From contig JBKPSO010000222.1 of NCBI GenBank assembly GCA_046735055.1, positions 1 through 5,190 of the forward strand: a stretch of DNA of 5,190 nucleotides, in the 5' to 3' direction. Under the pieces are notes generated by a model. The model ran no database searches and had not been told where the DNA came from. It was given only the letters and a program-made list of their open reading frames with translations. Shown one piece after another: positions 1 through 5,190 of the stretch (its first letter is position 1; the number at the start of each line of letters is the position of its first letter). Both the position numbers and the translations under genes were made by a program. The DNA is from DATBLE01 sp046735055 (GTDB lineage Bacteria > Actinomycetota > Thermoleophilia > Gaiellales > Gaiellaceae).

Positions 1-1
1 C

Positions 2-487
2 TTTCTGGAGGAGGAGGCGCCGAAGTACCCGCACCTGACGATCGCGGGCACGACGGACGTGGAGGAGGCAGTCACCGGCGCCGACGTGATCGTCACCGGC
101 ACGCACGCCCGCAAGTGGCTCGTCGACGACGCCTGGGTGAAACCGGGCGCGCACATCGCGGCGCTCGGGGCCGACCTGAAGGGCGAGCAGGAGCTCGACC
201 CGCGCATCCTCCAGCGCGGCCGCGTCTTCGTCGACGACATCCGCCAGTGCCGCGAGGACGGCGAGATCAACGTGCCGCTCTCGGCGGGGCTGCTCACGGA
301 GGACGACGTCGCCGGCGAGATCGGCAAGGTGGTCTGCGGCGAGCTCGAGGGCAGGCAGTCCGACGACCAGGTGACGGTCTTCGACTCGACCGGGATCGCC
401 CTGCAGGACTCGGCGACCGTGCCGCTCGAGTACGAGCGGGCCGTTGCCGCGGGCGTCGGCGTCGAGAAGAAGATGATCTCGACCTAG
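2..487 (+). CDS. Ornithine cyclodeaminase / alanine dehydrogenase family protein, C-terminal part (5' end outside window)
   Basis: The frame is open from base 2 to the TAG at 485-487, giving 161 visible residues. It is the C-terminal half of an OCD/mu-crystallin-family NAD(P)-dependent enzyme. Members include ornithine cyclodeaminase, archaeal-type alanine dehydrogenase and ketimine reductases; all act on the alpha-amino or imino group of small amino acids in the cytosol. Visible family signatures, in order, are TGADVIVTGTHA (residues 25-36, end of the Rossmann part), KPGAHIAALGAD (47-58), GEQELD (61-66), FVDDIRQCREDGEINVPL (76-93) and FDSTGIALQD (127-136). From memory, the GEINV...GR.SD...FDSTG series resembles the archaeal alanine dehydrogenase branch more than true ornithine cyclodeaminase. 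Substrate cannot be settled because the N-terminal catalytic residues and dinucleotide-binding glycines lie off the left edge. A GTG at 59 is open in frame but is internal, because family-like sequence continues upstream of it. The next gene starts 5 bases downstream, so co-transcription is likely. Confidence 0.88.
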   Translation, partial: FLEEEAPKYPHLTIAGTTDVEEAVTGADVIVTGTHARKWLVDDAWVKPGAHIAALGADLKGEQELDPRILQRGRVFVDDIRQCREDGEINVPLSAGLLTEDDVAGEIGKVVCGELEGRQSDDQVTVFDSTGIALQDSATVPLEYERAVAAGVGVEKKMIST

Positions 488-492
488 CCGCC

Positions 493-768
493 ATGGTCGC
501 CGCTGTCTTCGAAGCTCGGATGAGCCGCGAGCAGGCGGAGCGGCTCGCGGAGCTGATGCAGGAGGGGCGCCCGACGCGGCCGGGCGGCGTCCGCACAGCG
601 GTGCTGCTCGTCGACGGGGAGCTCGTGCAGCTCGTCGCCGTCTGGCAGGACCGGGAGACGCTCGAGGCCTACCTGGCCGAGGCGCCGGTGCCGCGCGGGA
701 CGGAGCTGATGCGGAAGGTCGGCGTCGAGCCGGAGCTGCGCGTCGTCGACGTGCTCGAGCTCGGCTAG
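493..768 (+). CDS. Small ABM-like / dimeric alpha-beta barrel protein (91 aa)
   Basis: An ATG at 493, 5 bases after the previous stop, opens a 91-residue protein ending at TAG 766-768. The frame is open well upstream, but that part overlaps the conserved enzyme gene in another frame, so 493 is the sensible start. No clear Shine-Dalgarno sequence sits at the usual distance; translation may be coupled to the preceding gene. The predicted pattern fits a single ferredoxin-like domain: strand VAAVFEAR (2-9), helix REQAERLAELMQ (12-23), strand RTAVLLVD (34-41), strand LVQLVAVWQD (44-53), helix RETLEAYLAE (54-63) and strand ELRVVDVLEL (81-90). The VAVWQDRETLEAYLA segment resembles the W-x-(D/S)-x-E-x-(L/Y) stretch common in antibiotic-biosynthesis monooxygenase (ABM) and related stress-responsive barrel proteins. 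Those usually work as dimers, and many are not true oxygenases. No catalytic residue can be assigned, so the reaction is unknown. Third codon positions are strongly G/C, which supports a real gene. Confidence 0.72.
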   Translation: MVAAVFEARMSREQAERLAELMQEGRPTRPGGVRTAVLLVDGELVQLVAVWQDRETLEAYLAEAPVPRGTELMRKVGVEPELRVVDVLELG

Positions 769-788
769 AGGCGGGCGGCGGCGGCCCG

Positions 789-2345
789 GTGGAGTTCCGG
801 ATCCTCGGCCCGCTCGAGGTTCTCGACGACGGCATGCCGGTCCCGCTTGGACGCGGCCGGGAGCGGGCGCTGCTCGCCCTCCTGCTCACCCACGCGAACG
901 AGGTCGTTTCGGTCGACCGCCTGATCGACGAGCTCTGGGGCTTCGAGCCGCCGAAGGCCGCCGTCAACACGGTGCAGTACTACGTCTCCCGCCTGAGGAA
1001 GGTCCTCGGCGCCGACCGCATCGTCACCCGGCCGCCGGGCTACGCGGTTCGCGTCGAGCCGGGAGAGCTGGACCTCGACCGCTTCGAGGGGCTCCTCGCA
1101 GAGGGCGGCGACGCCGTGCGGCAGGCGCTCGCGCTGTGGCGCGGCCCGGCCCTCGCCGACTTCGCGTTCGAGTCGTTCGCGCAGGCCCCGATTGCCCGCC
1201 TCGAGGAGCTCCGGCTCGTCGCGCTCGAGCAGCGCGTCGAGTCGGATCTCGCGGCCGGACGGCAGGCCGAGCTCGTCGCGGAGCTGGAGACGCTCGTCGC
1301 AGAGCACCCGCTGCGGGAACGCCTCCGCGGGCAGCTGATGCTCGCGCTGTACCGCTCGGGCCGGCAGGCCGAGGCGCTCGAGGCCTACCAGGCCGGGCGG
1401 AAGGTGCTGGTCGACGAGCTCGGCCTCGAGCCGAGCCCCGTTCTTCAGGAGCTCGAGCGGGCGATCCTGCAGCAGGACCCGTCCCTCGCCCTGGTCGCGG
1501 AGGAAGCTCGTCCGGAGCGGTCGATCGTCGTCGCCGTCCGCGGGGAAGCCGACCTCGACGCTCTGATCGCGGTCGCCCAGCCGTTGGCCGTGCGATCCCC
1601 CCACGAGTTGATCCTGATCGGGCTTGTGGGCAGCGTCGCTCAGCTGTCGGAAGCGACCGGCCGGCTGAACGAGCGGCGCGCGGCGCTCTCCACGCGCGGT
1701 CTCGCGGCTCGCTCCGCCGCGTTCACGACAGACGACGCGGCGGCAGATCTCCTGCGGCTCGTTGCCGAGCAGGCGGTGGACCTCGTTCTTCTCGACGGGT
1801 CGCCGGTGCTCGCCGAGGGCGGTGCGTTGCCCCCGGAGGTCGAACGGCTCCTCACGGCCGCGCCTTGCGACGTGGCGCTCGCGGTCCGCGCTCGCACGCT
1901 GGAGCCCGCCCGGCCGGTGCTGGTTCCCTTCGGGGGTGCCGAGCACGACTGGGCGGCGGTGGAGCTCGGCGCCTGGGCGGCCGCGGCGACGGCGGCGCCG
2001 CTGCGGCTCCTCGGGGTCACCGGCGGCGACGGCCGCCGCGACGCGAGCCGGCTCCTCGCCAGCGCGTCGCTGCTCATCCAGCGCGCCGTCGGGGTGTCGA
2101 CCGAGCCGGTGCTGGTCGCGCGGAAGCCGGCAGAGATCGTCGCGGCCGCGGCCGAATGCGCGCTGGTGGTCGCCGGGCTCTCCGAGCGGTGGCGCACGGA
2201 AGGCCTCGGCGAGACACGTCTCACGCTCGCGCGCGAGGCGGCTCCGCCGGCGCTCTTCGTCAAGCGCGGCCTGAGACCGAGCGGCGTCGCACCCGAGGGG
2301 ACTCTGACGCGCTTCACGTGGTCGCTCGCGGAGGCGCGCCGCTAG
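789..2345 (+). CDS. BTAD (SARP-type) transcriptional regulator fused to tandem UspA-like domains
   Basis: This is a 518-residue cytosolic regulator. The GTG start at 789 is chosen because MEFRILGPLEV is the classic N-terminus of AfsR/DnrI/EmbR-type regulators and no in-frame start lies just upstream. Residues 1-92 are an OmpR-type winged helix; DELWGFEPPKAAVNTVQYYV (48-67) followed by SRLRKVLG holds the typical Trp and the probable DNA-recognition helix. Residues 97-235 are the helical BTAD domain (LALWRGPALADF, 114-125; LALYRSGRQAEALEAYQAGR, 185-204; DELGLEPSPVLQELERAIL, 209-227). Residues 244-370 and 375-495 look like two universal-stress-protein folds: strand SIVVAV, LVLLDGSP, then PVLVPFGG, LVVAGLSERW and ALFVKRG. 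The second has only a partial G-x2-G-x9-G-(S/T) nucleotide motif: G463 is followed by E466 where Gly is expected, so ATP binding is doubtful. There is no NB-ARC ATPase or TPR extension as in AfsR. DNA target and ligand are unknown. It follows the preceding gene by 20 bases and its stop faces the binding-protein gene. Confidence 0.9.
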   Translation: MEFRILGPLEVLDDGMPVPLGRGRERALLALLLTHANEVVSVDRLIDELWGFEPPKAAVNTVQYYVSRLRKVLGADRIVTRPPGYAVRVEPGELDLDRFEGLLAEGGDAVRQALALWRGPALADFAFESFAQAPIARLEELRLVALEQRVESDLAAGRQAELVAELETLVAEHPLRERLRGQLMLALYRSGRQAEALEAYQAGRKVLVDELGLEPSPVLQELERAILQQDPSLALVAEEARPERSIVVAVRGEADLDALIAVAQPLAVRSPHELILIGLVGSVAQLSEATGRLNERRAALSTRGLAARSAAFTTDDAAADLLRLVAEQAVDLVLLDGSPVLAEGGALPPEVERLLTAAPCDVALAVRARTLEPARPVLVPFGGAEHDWAAVELGAWAAAATAAPLRLLGVTGGDGRRDASRLLASASLLIQRAVGVSTEPVLVARKPAEIVAAAAECALVVAGLSERWRTEGLGETRLTLAREAAPPALFVKRGLRPSGVAPEGTLTRFTWSLAEARR

Positions 2346-2353
2346 CTGCGCCT
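2332..2353. terminator. Possible weak hairpin across the convergent stop codons
   Basis: The arms aggcgc (2332-2337) and gcgcct (2348-2353) are perfectly complementary around a 10-base loop that includes the TAG of the regulator gene; the right arm runs into the stop codon of the binding-protein gene. There is no T-run on either side. It might serve as a bidirectional stop, but a 6-bp GC inverted repeat can arise by chance in DNA this rich in GC. Confidence 0.25.
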
Positions 2354-3704
2354 ACGCCGTCTGGAAGGCGTGCCAGCGGCGTTCCTGGTACGCGTGCTCG
2401 CGGAAGACCGAGTTCCAGCACGCGTACCGGCAGGCGCGGCGCGAGAACGGGCCGCCGTCGCGCACCTGTCCCTTGCGGATCGTGACGTCGCCGAATGCGC
2501 CCGGAAGGTCCCTCGCAGCGGGCTTGCCGGCGATCCAGTAGTCCCATTCGGCCGGCGAGACGAGAGGGCGGGTCGTCTTCTGCACCGGGTTGTAGTAGCC
2601 GACCCGCATCGTCAGCGCTCCCGGCGGGCCGGAGTGCCACCAGTTGACGTAGTCGTAGGCGGCCTGCAGCCGGGCGGGATCCTCGACCGCGCTCGAGATC
2701 GCGAAGCCGCCTGCCCAGCCGCGGTAACCCTCCGGCGGCGCCGCGTACCGCACGGGGAATCCCTCCGCCTGCAGCGCCGTGACCTGGGTCGACCACATCG
2801 ACTCGACGACGACTTCCTTCGAGAGCATGTACTCGACCGCTCTGATGCTGTTCCCCTCGTCCCACAGCCCGTGGAATTGCCCGCTCTTCTTCAGCCGGAC
2901 GAGGATCTTGACCAGCCGGTCGATCTCGGCGCGGCTCATGTCGCCCTTGTCGCGGAACCGCATCAGGCCGGCGGCCTCCGCGGCGTTCCCCGCGTCGACG
3001 AGGCCGATCTGCGCGCCGCCGAACAGCGCGACCCGCCCCTTCCAGCGCGAGTTCAGGAGCTCCGCCCACGAGACGCGCTCCGGCGGGCGGTCGATGACCC
3101 GCGAGTTGTAGCCGATCGAGTCCATGTTGAAGTAGTTAGGGACGGCAACCACGTGCCGCGGCTCCGGCAGGCCGTGGTAGGGCTTCCCGGTTTGTTCGTC
3201 GATCCACTGCACCATGCCCGTCACGCCCGGAAGCAGGCCGTGCGACGGCGGGTAGGCGCCCGAGTCGTCGACGTACATCCGGCGGAACGGTGCGTCGCCC
3301 TGGCCGTACGTGCAGCGCGGGTTGCCGGGCCGGACCTTGCCGTACTTGAAGAGCTTGTCGACCTGTGACCAGCGCGTGATCCTGCGGGTGTCGATGGGTT
3401 GCAGCGCGTCGTAGCGCCAGATCAGGTCGTAGGTGAAGTAGTAGTTGGCGAGGACGTCGAACGACGCCGGGGTCGTGATTGCCCGCTGCACGAGCGCGTC
3501 GGTGCCGGTGATGTCGAAGGCGATGTCGAAGCCGAGGTCCCGCTTGGCCAGCCGGGCGATCTCGTCGAACTCGCCCGCGCCGATGCCGAGCACGTGCAGC
3601 GTGCCCTGAAAGCCGTCGCTCGAACGGTACCCGCCGAGACCAAGACCGGCGACCGCGGCGGCGCCGCCCGCGAGGAACTCTCTCCGGGTGAGCTCCGGGG
3701 TCAT
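2352..3704 (-). CDS. Tat-exported PotD-like ABC transporter substrate-binding protein
   Basis: This is a 450-residue extracytoplasmic solute-binding protein of the spermidine/putrescine (PotD/PotF, SBP_bac_8-like) type. ATG 3704 is chosen over the one at 3725, which adds 7 residues, because it forms an ATGA overlap with the kinase stop and puts the twin Arg at residues 7-8. The signal peptide is TRREFLAGGAAAVAGLGLGG (6-25). Mature features are LHVLGIGAGEFDEIA (36-50, first strand), FDVLANYYF (82-90), NMDSIGYNSRVI (193-204), SWAELLNSRWKGRVAL (212-227, the PotD-type hinge region), EGNSIRAVEYMLSKEVVVES (283-302), WAGGFAIS (330-337) and YNPVQK (371-376). At 450 residues it is longer than typical PotD (about 350), with extra sequence around residues 120-185 and at the C-terminus. 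Cys occurs at 131, 425 and 429. No permease or ATPase gene is visible. The ligand could be a polyamine, an opine-like amine or another small solute; the sequence alone does not decide this. Confidence 0.88.
   Translation of the reverse strand: MTPELTRREFLAGGAAAVAGLGLGGYRSSDGFQGTLHVLGIGAGEFDEIARLAKRDLGFDIAFDITGTDALVQRAITTPASFDVLANYYFTYDLIWRYDALQPIDTRRITRWSQVDKLFKYGKVRPGNPRCTYGQGDAPFRRMYVDDSGAYPPSHGLLPGVTGMVQWIDEQTGKPYHGLPEPRHVVAVPNYFNMDSIGYNSRVIDRPPERVSWAELLNSRWKGRVALFGGAQIGLVDAGNAAEAAGLMRFRDKGDMSRAEIDRLVKILVRLKKSGQFHGLWDEGNSIRAVEYMLSKEVVVESMWSTQVTALQAEGFPVRYAAPPEGYRGWAGGFAISSAVEDPARLQAAYDYVNWWHSGPPGALTMRVGYYNPVQKTTRPLVSPAEWDYWIAGKPAARDLPGAFGDVTIRKGQVRDGGPFSRRACRYACWNSVFREHAYQERRWHAFQTA
3618..3704 (-). 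other. Twin-arginine signal peptide with Tyr in place of the lipobox Cys
   Basis: Residues 1-29 of the binding protein hold a short n-region with R7-R8-E-F-L, a hydrophobic h-region AGGAAAVAGLGLGG, then Y26-R-S-S. This fits the Tat consensus S/T-R-R-x-F-L-x. The L-G-G-Y segment matches a lipobox except that the lipidation Cys is Tyr (TAC at 3627-3629; TGC would be Cys). As written, lipid anchoring at this site is impossible; the protein would be released or stay anchored by an uncleaved signal. No alternative Cys lies nearby. Confidence 0.8.
3701..3704 (-). other. ATGA stop/start overlap coupling kinase and binding-protein genes
   Basis: On the minus strand the bases ATGA contain both the ATG of the binding protein (3704-3702) and the TGA stop of the kinase (3703-3701). 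No good Shine-Dalgarno sequence lies within 15 bases upstream of this ATG. Translation by re-initiation of ribosomes ending the kinase is therefore likely, which would keep the two proteins in linked amounts. Confidence 0.85.
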
Positions 3705-5190
3705 CGCACGTGCACCGTCGTCCATACGCCCCGCTCGTCGGCGGTCACGTGGTCCGGATGTGGGCCGACCCGGATCGTGGCGACCACGCGCCCCAGCCTC
3801 GGATCGACGTGCGAGATCGTGCCGTCCTTGTAGTTCGCGACCCAGACCCCGCCTCCGCCCGCCGCGACCGCGACGGGGTCGCGGCCGACGCGGATCCTGC
3901 GGACGAGCCTGTTCGTGCGTGGGTCGACCTGCGAGACCGTGTTGCCGAGACTGTTCGCGACCCAGACGTAGCCTTCGCCCGCGCTGACGCCGTCTGCTCC
4001 GAGACGGAGTGGCGTTCGCGCGACCACACGGTTGTCCAACGGGTCGATCCGTAGCAGCGCGTAATCGTCTGCCAGGAGGTCGTTGCTCGAGACCCAGACG
4101 GAACCTTCGCCCGCAGCGATTCCCTTCAGCGCCCCCTTCAGCGCACCGGTGGCGATCGTCGAGACGAAGGAGGTGCTACGCGGGTTGACGTGCGACACGA
4201 CCCCGTTCACCGGCGCTGCCAGCCAGACGCCGCCGGCGCCGGATGCCGCGAGTTCGGCGGCTTGCGCTTCGTCCGGTACCACGAGCTGGTGGAGGTTCGC
4301 CCCGGTTCGCCCATCGAGCTGCGCCACGAGACCGTCGGCTGTGACGACCCACACCGAGCCTTCGCCGGCCGTGACTGCGACCGGCCCGGGTGCCGATCCG
4401 GTCGCGGCGACGCGGTTCGTGCGCGGGTCGACCCTCGTGATCCGGTTCTGGTCGTGCTCGGCGACCCAGACGCTTCCTCGGTCTACGGCTACCCCCGTCG
4501 GGTCGGAACCGAGATCGAAGGTGGCGACGAGCTGGTTCTTCTTCGGATCGATTCGCTGGAGCGAATCCACCTTGGGGGCTGCCACCGGCTTCGTACTCGG
4601 CCGGGCCGGTCCGTTGTCGCGGATGAGGAGGAGCGCGGCAACGGTCGCGCCGAGCGCCACTACCAGCCCGGCCGCGATCACCAGCAGCAGCTTCCGGTCC
4701 CGGACGACGACGTCGTGGAGGCCCAGCGCCTCGCGGGCGGTGTCGACCAGCTCGGCGCATGTCCGGTAGCGGTCATCCGCCTCCTTGGCCAGCGCCCTCG
4801 CGAACACGGGCTCGAGGTCGGGGTACCTGGCAACGCTCGGCGGCGGATCGTGCAGATGCGCCCAGAGCACCGCCAGCTCGGACGTTCGCGGATACGGCAC
4901 CTCCCCCGTGAGGCACTCGTGGAGGACGCAGGCCAGTGCGTAGACGTCCGCGCGGCCGTCGACCGCTCCGCCTGCCACCTGCTCCGGCGACGCGTAGGCC
5001 GGGGTGCCGAGCGATGGCTCCCGGCCGACGGGTGGCATTGCCTCGCCGAGCCGGCGTGCGAGGCCGAAGTCGCTCAGGTACACGTGGTCGTGGGCGTCCA
5101 GCAGGACGTTCGAGGGCTTGACGTCGCGGTGGACGAGGCCGTGCGCGTGGGCGGCGTCGAGCGCGGCGGCGATCTGACCGCAGAGCGCGA
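3701..5190 (-). CDS. Transmembrane Hanks-type Ser/Thr protein kinase with extracytoplasmic seven-repeat beta-propeller (N-terminus outside window)
   Basis: The minus-strand frame is open from the right edge (first full codon 5188-5186) to TGA 3703-3701, giving 495 visible residues. The kinase C-lobe shows HRDVKPSN (20-27; catalytic Asp22, Lys24, Asn27; an RD kinase), DFG (40-42), GTPAYASPEQ (61-70, activation/P+1 loop) and DVYALACVLHECLTGEVPY (81-99). The kinase fold ends near residue 155. The glycine loop, the ATP-binding Lys and the alpha-C Glu are off the edge. LLLVIAAGLVVALGATVAAL (167-186) is a membrane helix flanked by R/K on the cytosolic side. Residues 207-495 are seven repeats of about 40 residues with a G-x-VW(V/L) strand and often DPRTNR, like Vgb/YVTN propellers. 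The expected topology is kinase inside and propeller outside, as in PknD-type receptors, although PknD has an NHL propeller. The stop overlaps the next start. A GTG at 5083 falls inside the kinase fold and is not the true start. Confidence 0.93.
   Translation of the reverse strand, partial: ALCGQIAAALDAAHAHGLVHRDVKPSNVLLDAHDHVYLSDFGLARRLGEAMPPVGREPSLGTPAYASPEQVAGGAVDGRADVYALACVLHECLTGEVPYPRTSELAVLWAHLHDPPPSVARYPDLEPVFARALAKEADDRYRTCAELVDTAREALGLHDVVVRDRKLLLVIAAGLVVALGATVAALLLIRDNGPARPSTKPVAAPKVDSLQRIDPKKNQLVATFDLGSDPTGVAVDRGSVWVAEHDQNRITRVDPRTNRVAATGSAPGPVAVTAGEGSVWVVTADGLVAQLDGRTGANLHQLVVPDEAQAAELAASGAGGVWLAAPVNGVVSHVNPRSTSFVSTIATGALKGALKGIAAGEGSVWVSSNDLLADDYALLRIDPLDNRVVARTPLRLGADGVSAGEGYVWVANSLGNTVSQVDPRTNRLVRRIRVGRDPVAVAAGGGGVWVANYKDGTISHVDPRLGRVVATIRVGPHPDHVTADERGVWTTVHVR
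3833..3967. repeat. Exact 15-bp direct repeat, one blade apart
   Basis: The 15-mer gttcgcgacccagac occurs at 3833-3847 and again at 3953-3967, exactly 120 bases (40 codons) apart. It encodes VWVAN in adjacent blades. A shorter form, gcgacccagac, recurs at 4461-4471, and a diverged copy lies near 4090. This fits blade duplication within the propeller gene. Confidence 0.85.
4122..4145. repeat. 12-bp tandem duplication in the propeller coding region
   Basis: The unit cccttcagcgcc (4122-4133) is followed directly by cccttcagcgca (4134-4145), 11 of 12 identical. It encodes the doubled peptide ALKGALKG between the third and fourth Trp repeats. It is in frame and probably a recent slippage event that lengthened an inter-strand loop by four residues. 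Confidence 0.8.
4625..4693 (-). other. Single transmembrane segment of the kinase
   Basis: Visible residues 166-188 are an uninterrupted run of Leu, Val, Ile, Ala and Gly. They are preceded by VVVRDRK and followed by IRDNGPARPSTK, a Pro-rich linker. The positive charge before the helix places the kinase domain in the cytosol and the propeller outside. Confidence 0.9.

Larger units (their letters stand above)
3704..4570 (-). repeat. Seven propeller-blade repeats in the kinase sensor domain
   Basis: Seven copies of a degenerate 39-44-residue unit encode the propeller. Each has a conserved Trp in a (S/G)VW(V/L) strand; the Trp codons begin at 4468, 4351, 4225, 4096, 3964, 3844 and 3727. Spacings are 39, 42, 43, 44, 40 and 39 codons. 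Most units also have a (R)(V/I)DPR.NR.VA strand before the next Trp. Seven Trp repeats are what a seven-bladed virginiamycin B lyase (Vgb)-like fold would show; the blade count is inferred from these spacings. This is a sensing or binding domain here, not evidence of lyase activity. Confidence 0.85.

Noticed and set aside
771..785. GGC/GCG-rich tract before the regulator gene as a promoter or regulatory repeat
   Set aside because: It is a short low-complexity run in a 20-base gap, with no -10/-35-like sequence. The gene is more likely read from an upstream promoter.
765..1946. A 393-codon open frame on the minus strand, antisense to the BTAD regulator
   Set aside because: Its product is rich in Arg, Glu and His with no recognisable motif, and it mirrors a well-supported gene. 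Long antisense open frames are expected in DNA with GC-rich third positions.
2370..3368. A 332-codon plus-strand open frame across the binding-protein gene
   Set aside because: It has low-complexity Arg/Ala/Val composition and no domain signs. The opposite strand encodes a clear PotD-like protein with a signal peptide.
3706..3713. Palindrome gcacgtgc as a possible operator
   Set aside because: It lies inside the last codons of the kinase (VHVR) within a coupled operon. An 8-bp GC-rich palindrome is common by chance.
3705..3725. ATG at 3725 as start of the binding protein, adding MDDGARA
   Set aside because: It would lengthen the overlap with the kinase gene to 25 bases and push the twin Arg away from the N-terminus. 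The ATGA start at 3704 explains the arrangement better, although 3725 is not excluded.
4083..4769. A 228-codon plus-strand open frame rich in Ser, Thr and Ala opposite the kinase
   Set aside because: The composition is that of an antisense shadow of the Vgb-like repeats, and the apparent repeats come from the real gene.
1..5190. tRNA, rRNA, CRISPR array, insertion sequence or prophage signals
   Set aside because: The window is almost fully covered by five protein genes. No regularly spaced repeats, transposase motifs or terminal inverted repeats were seen.

Overview
This is a very GC-rich, almost fully coding window. It contains a BTAD (SARP-type) regulator, a Hanks-type Ser/Thr kinase with an extracytoplasmic beta-propeller, GTG start usage and strongly GC-biased third codon positions. 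Together these suggest an actinobacterium, possibly a soil Thermoleophilia/Gaiellales-like lineage. The phylum is a reasonable inference; the class is a guess from memory of similar architectures. There are five genes, two cut by the window edges. No RNA gene, insertion sequence, CRISPR array or long non-coding stretch was found; the longest gap between genes is 20 bases.

Left half (plus strand): the end of an ornithine cyclodeaminase/alanine dehydrogenase-family NAD(P) enzyme (2-487) is followed 5 bases later by a 91-residue protein resembling the small ferredoxin-like ABM/dimeric alpha-beta barrel family (493-768). After 20 more bases comes a 518-residue regulator (789-2345), with an OmpR-type winged helix, a BTAD domain and two degenerate UspA-like domains in tandem. 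The tight spacing suggests one transcription unit.

Right half (minus strand): a transmembrane Ser/Thr kinase (3701 to beyond 5190, N-lobe off the edge) has an HRDVKPSN catalytic loop, a DFG motif, one membrane helix and a seven-repeat Vgb/YVTN-like propeller outside the membrane. Its stop codon overlaps the start of a PotD-like solute-binding protein (2352-3704) in an ATGA junction, so the two are probably translationally coupled. The binding protein has a twin-arginine signal peptide but carries Tyr where a lipobox Cys would be expected.

The two units converge, with only 6 bases between stop codons at 2345 and 2352. The most notable point is the coupling of a receptor-like propeller kinase to an exported binding protein with no permease or ATPase visible, next to a convergent BTAD-Usp regulator. 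A ligand-sensing signalling module is a reasonable hypothesis, but the window alone does not show it.
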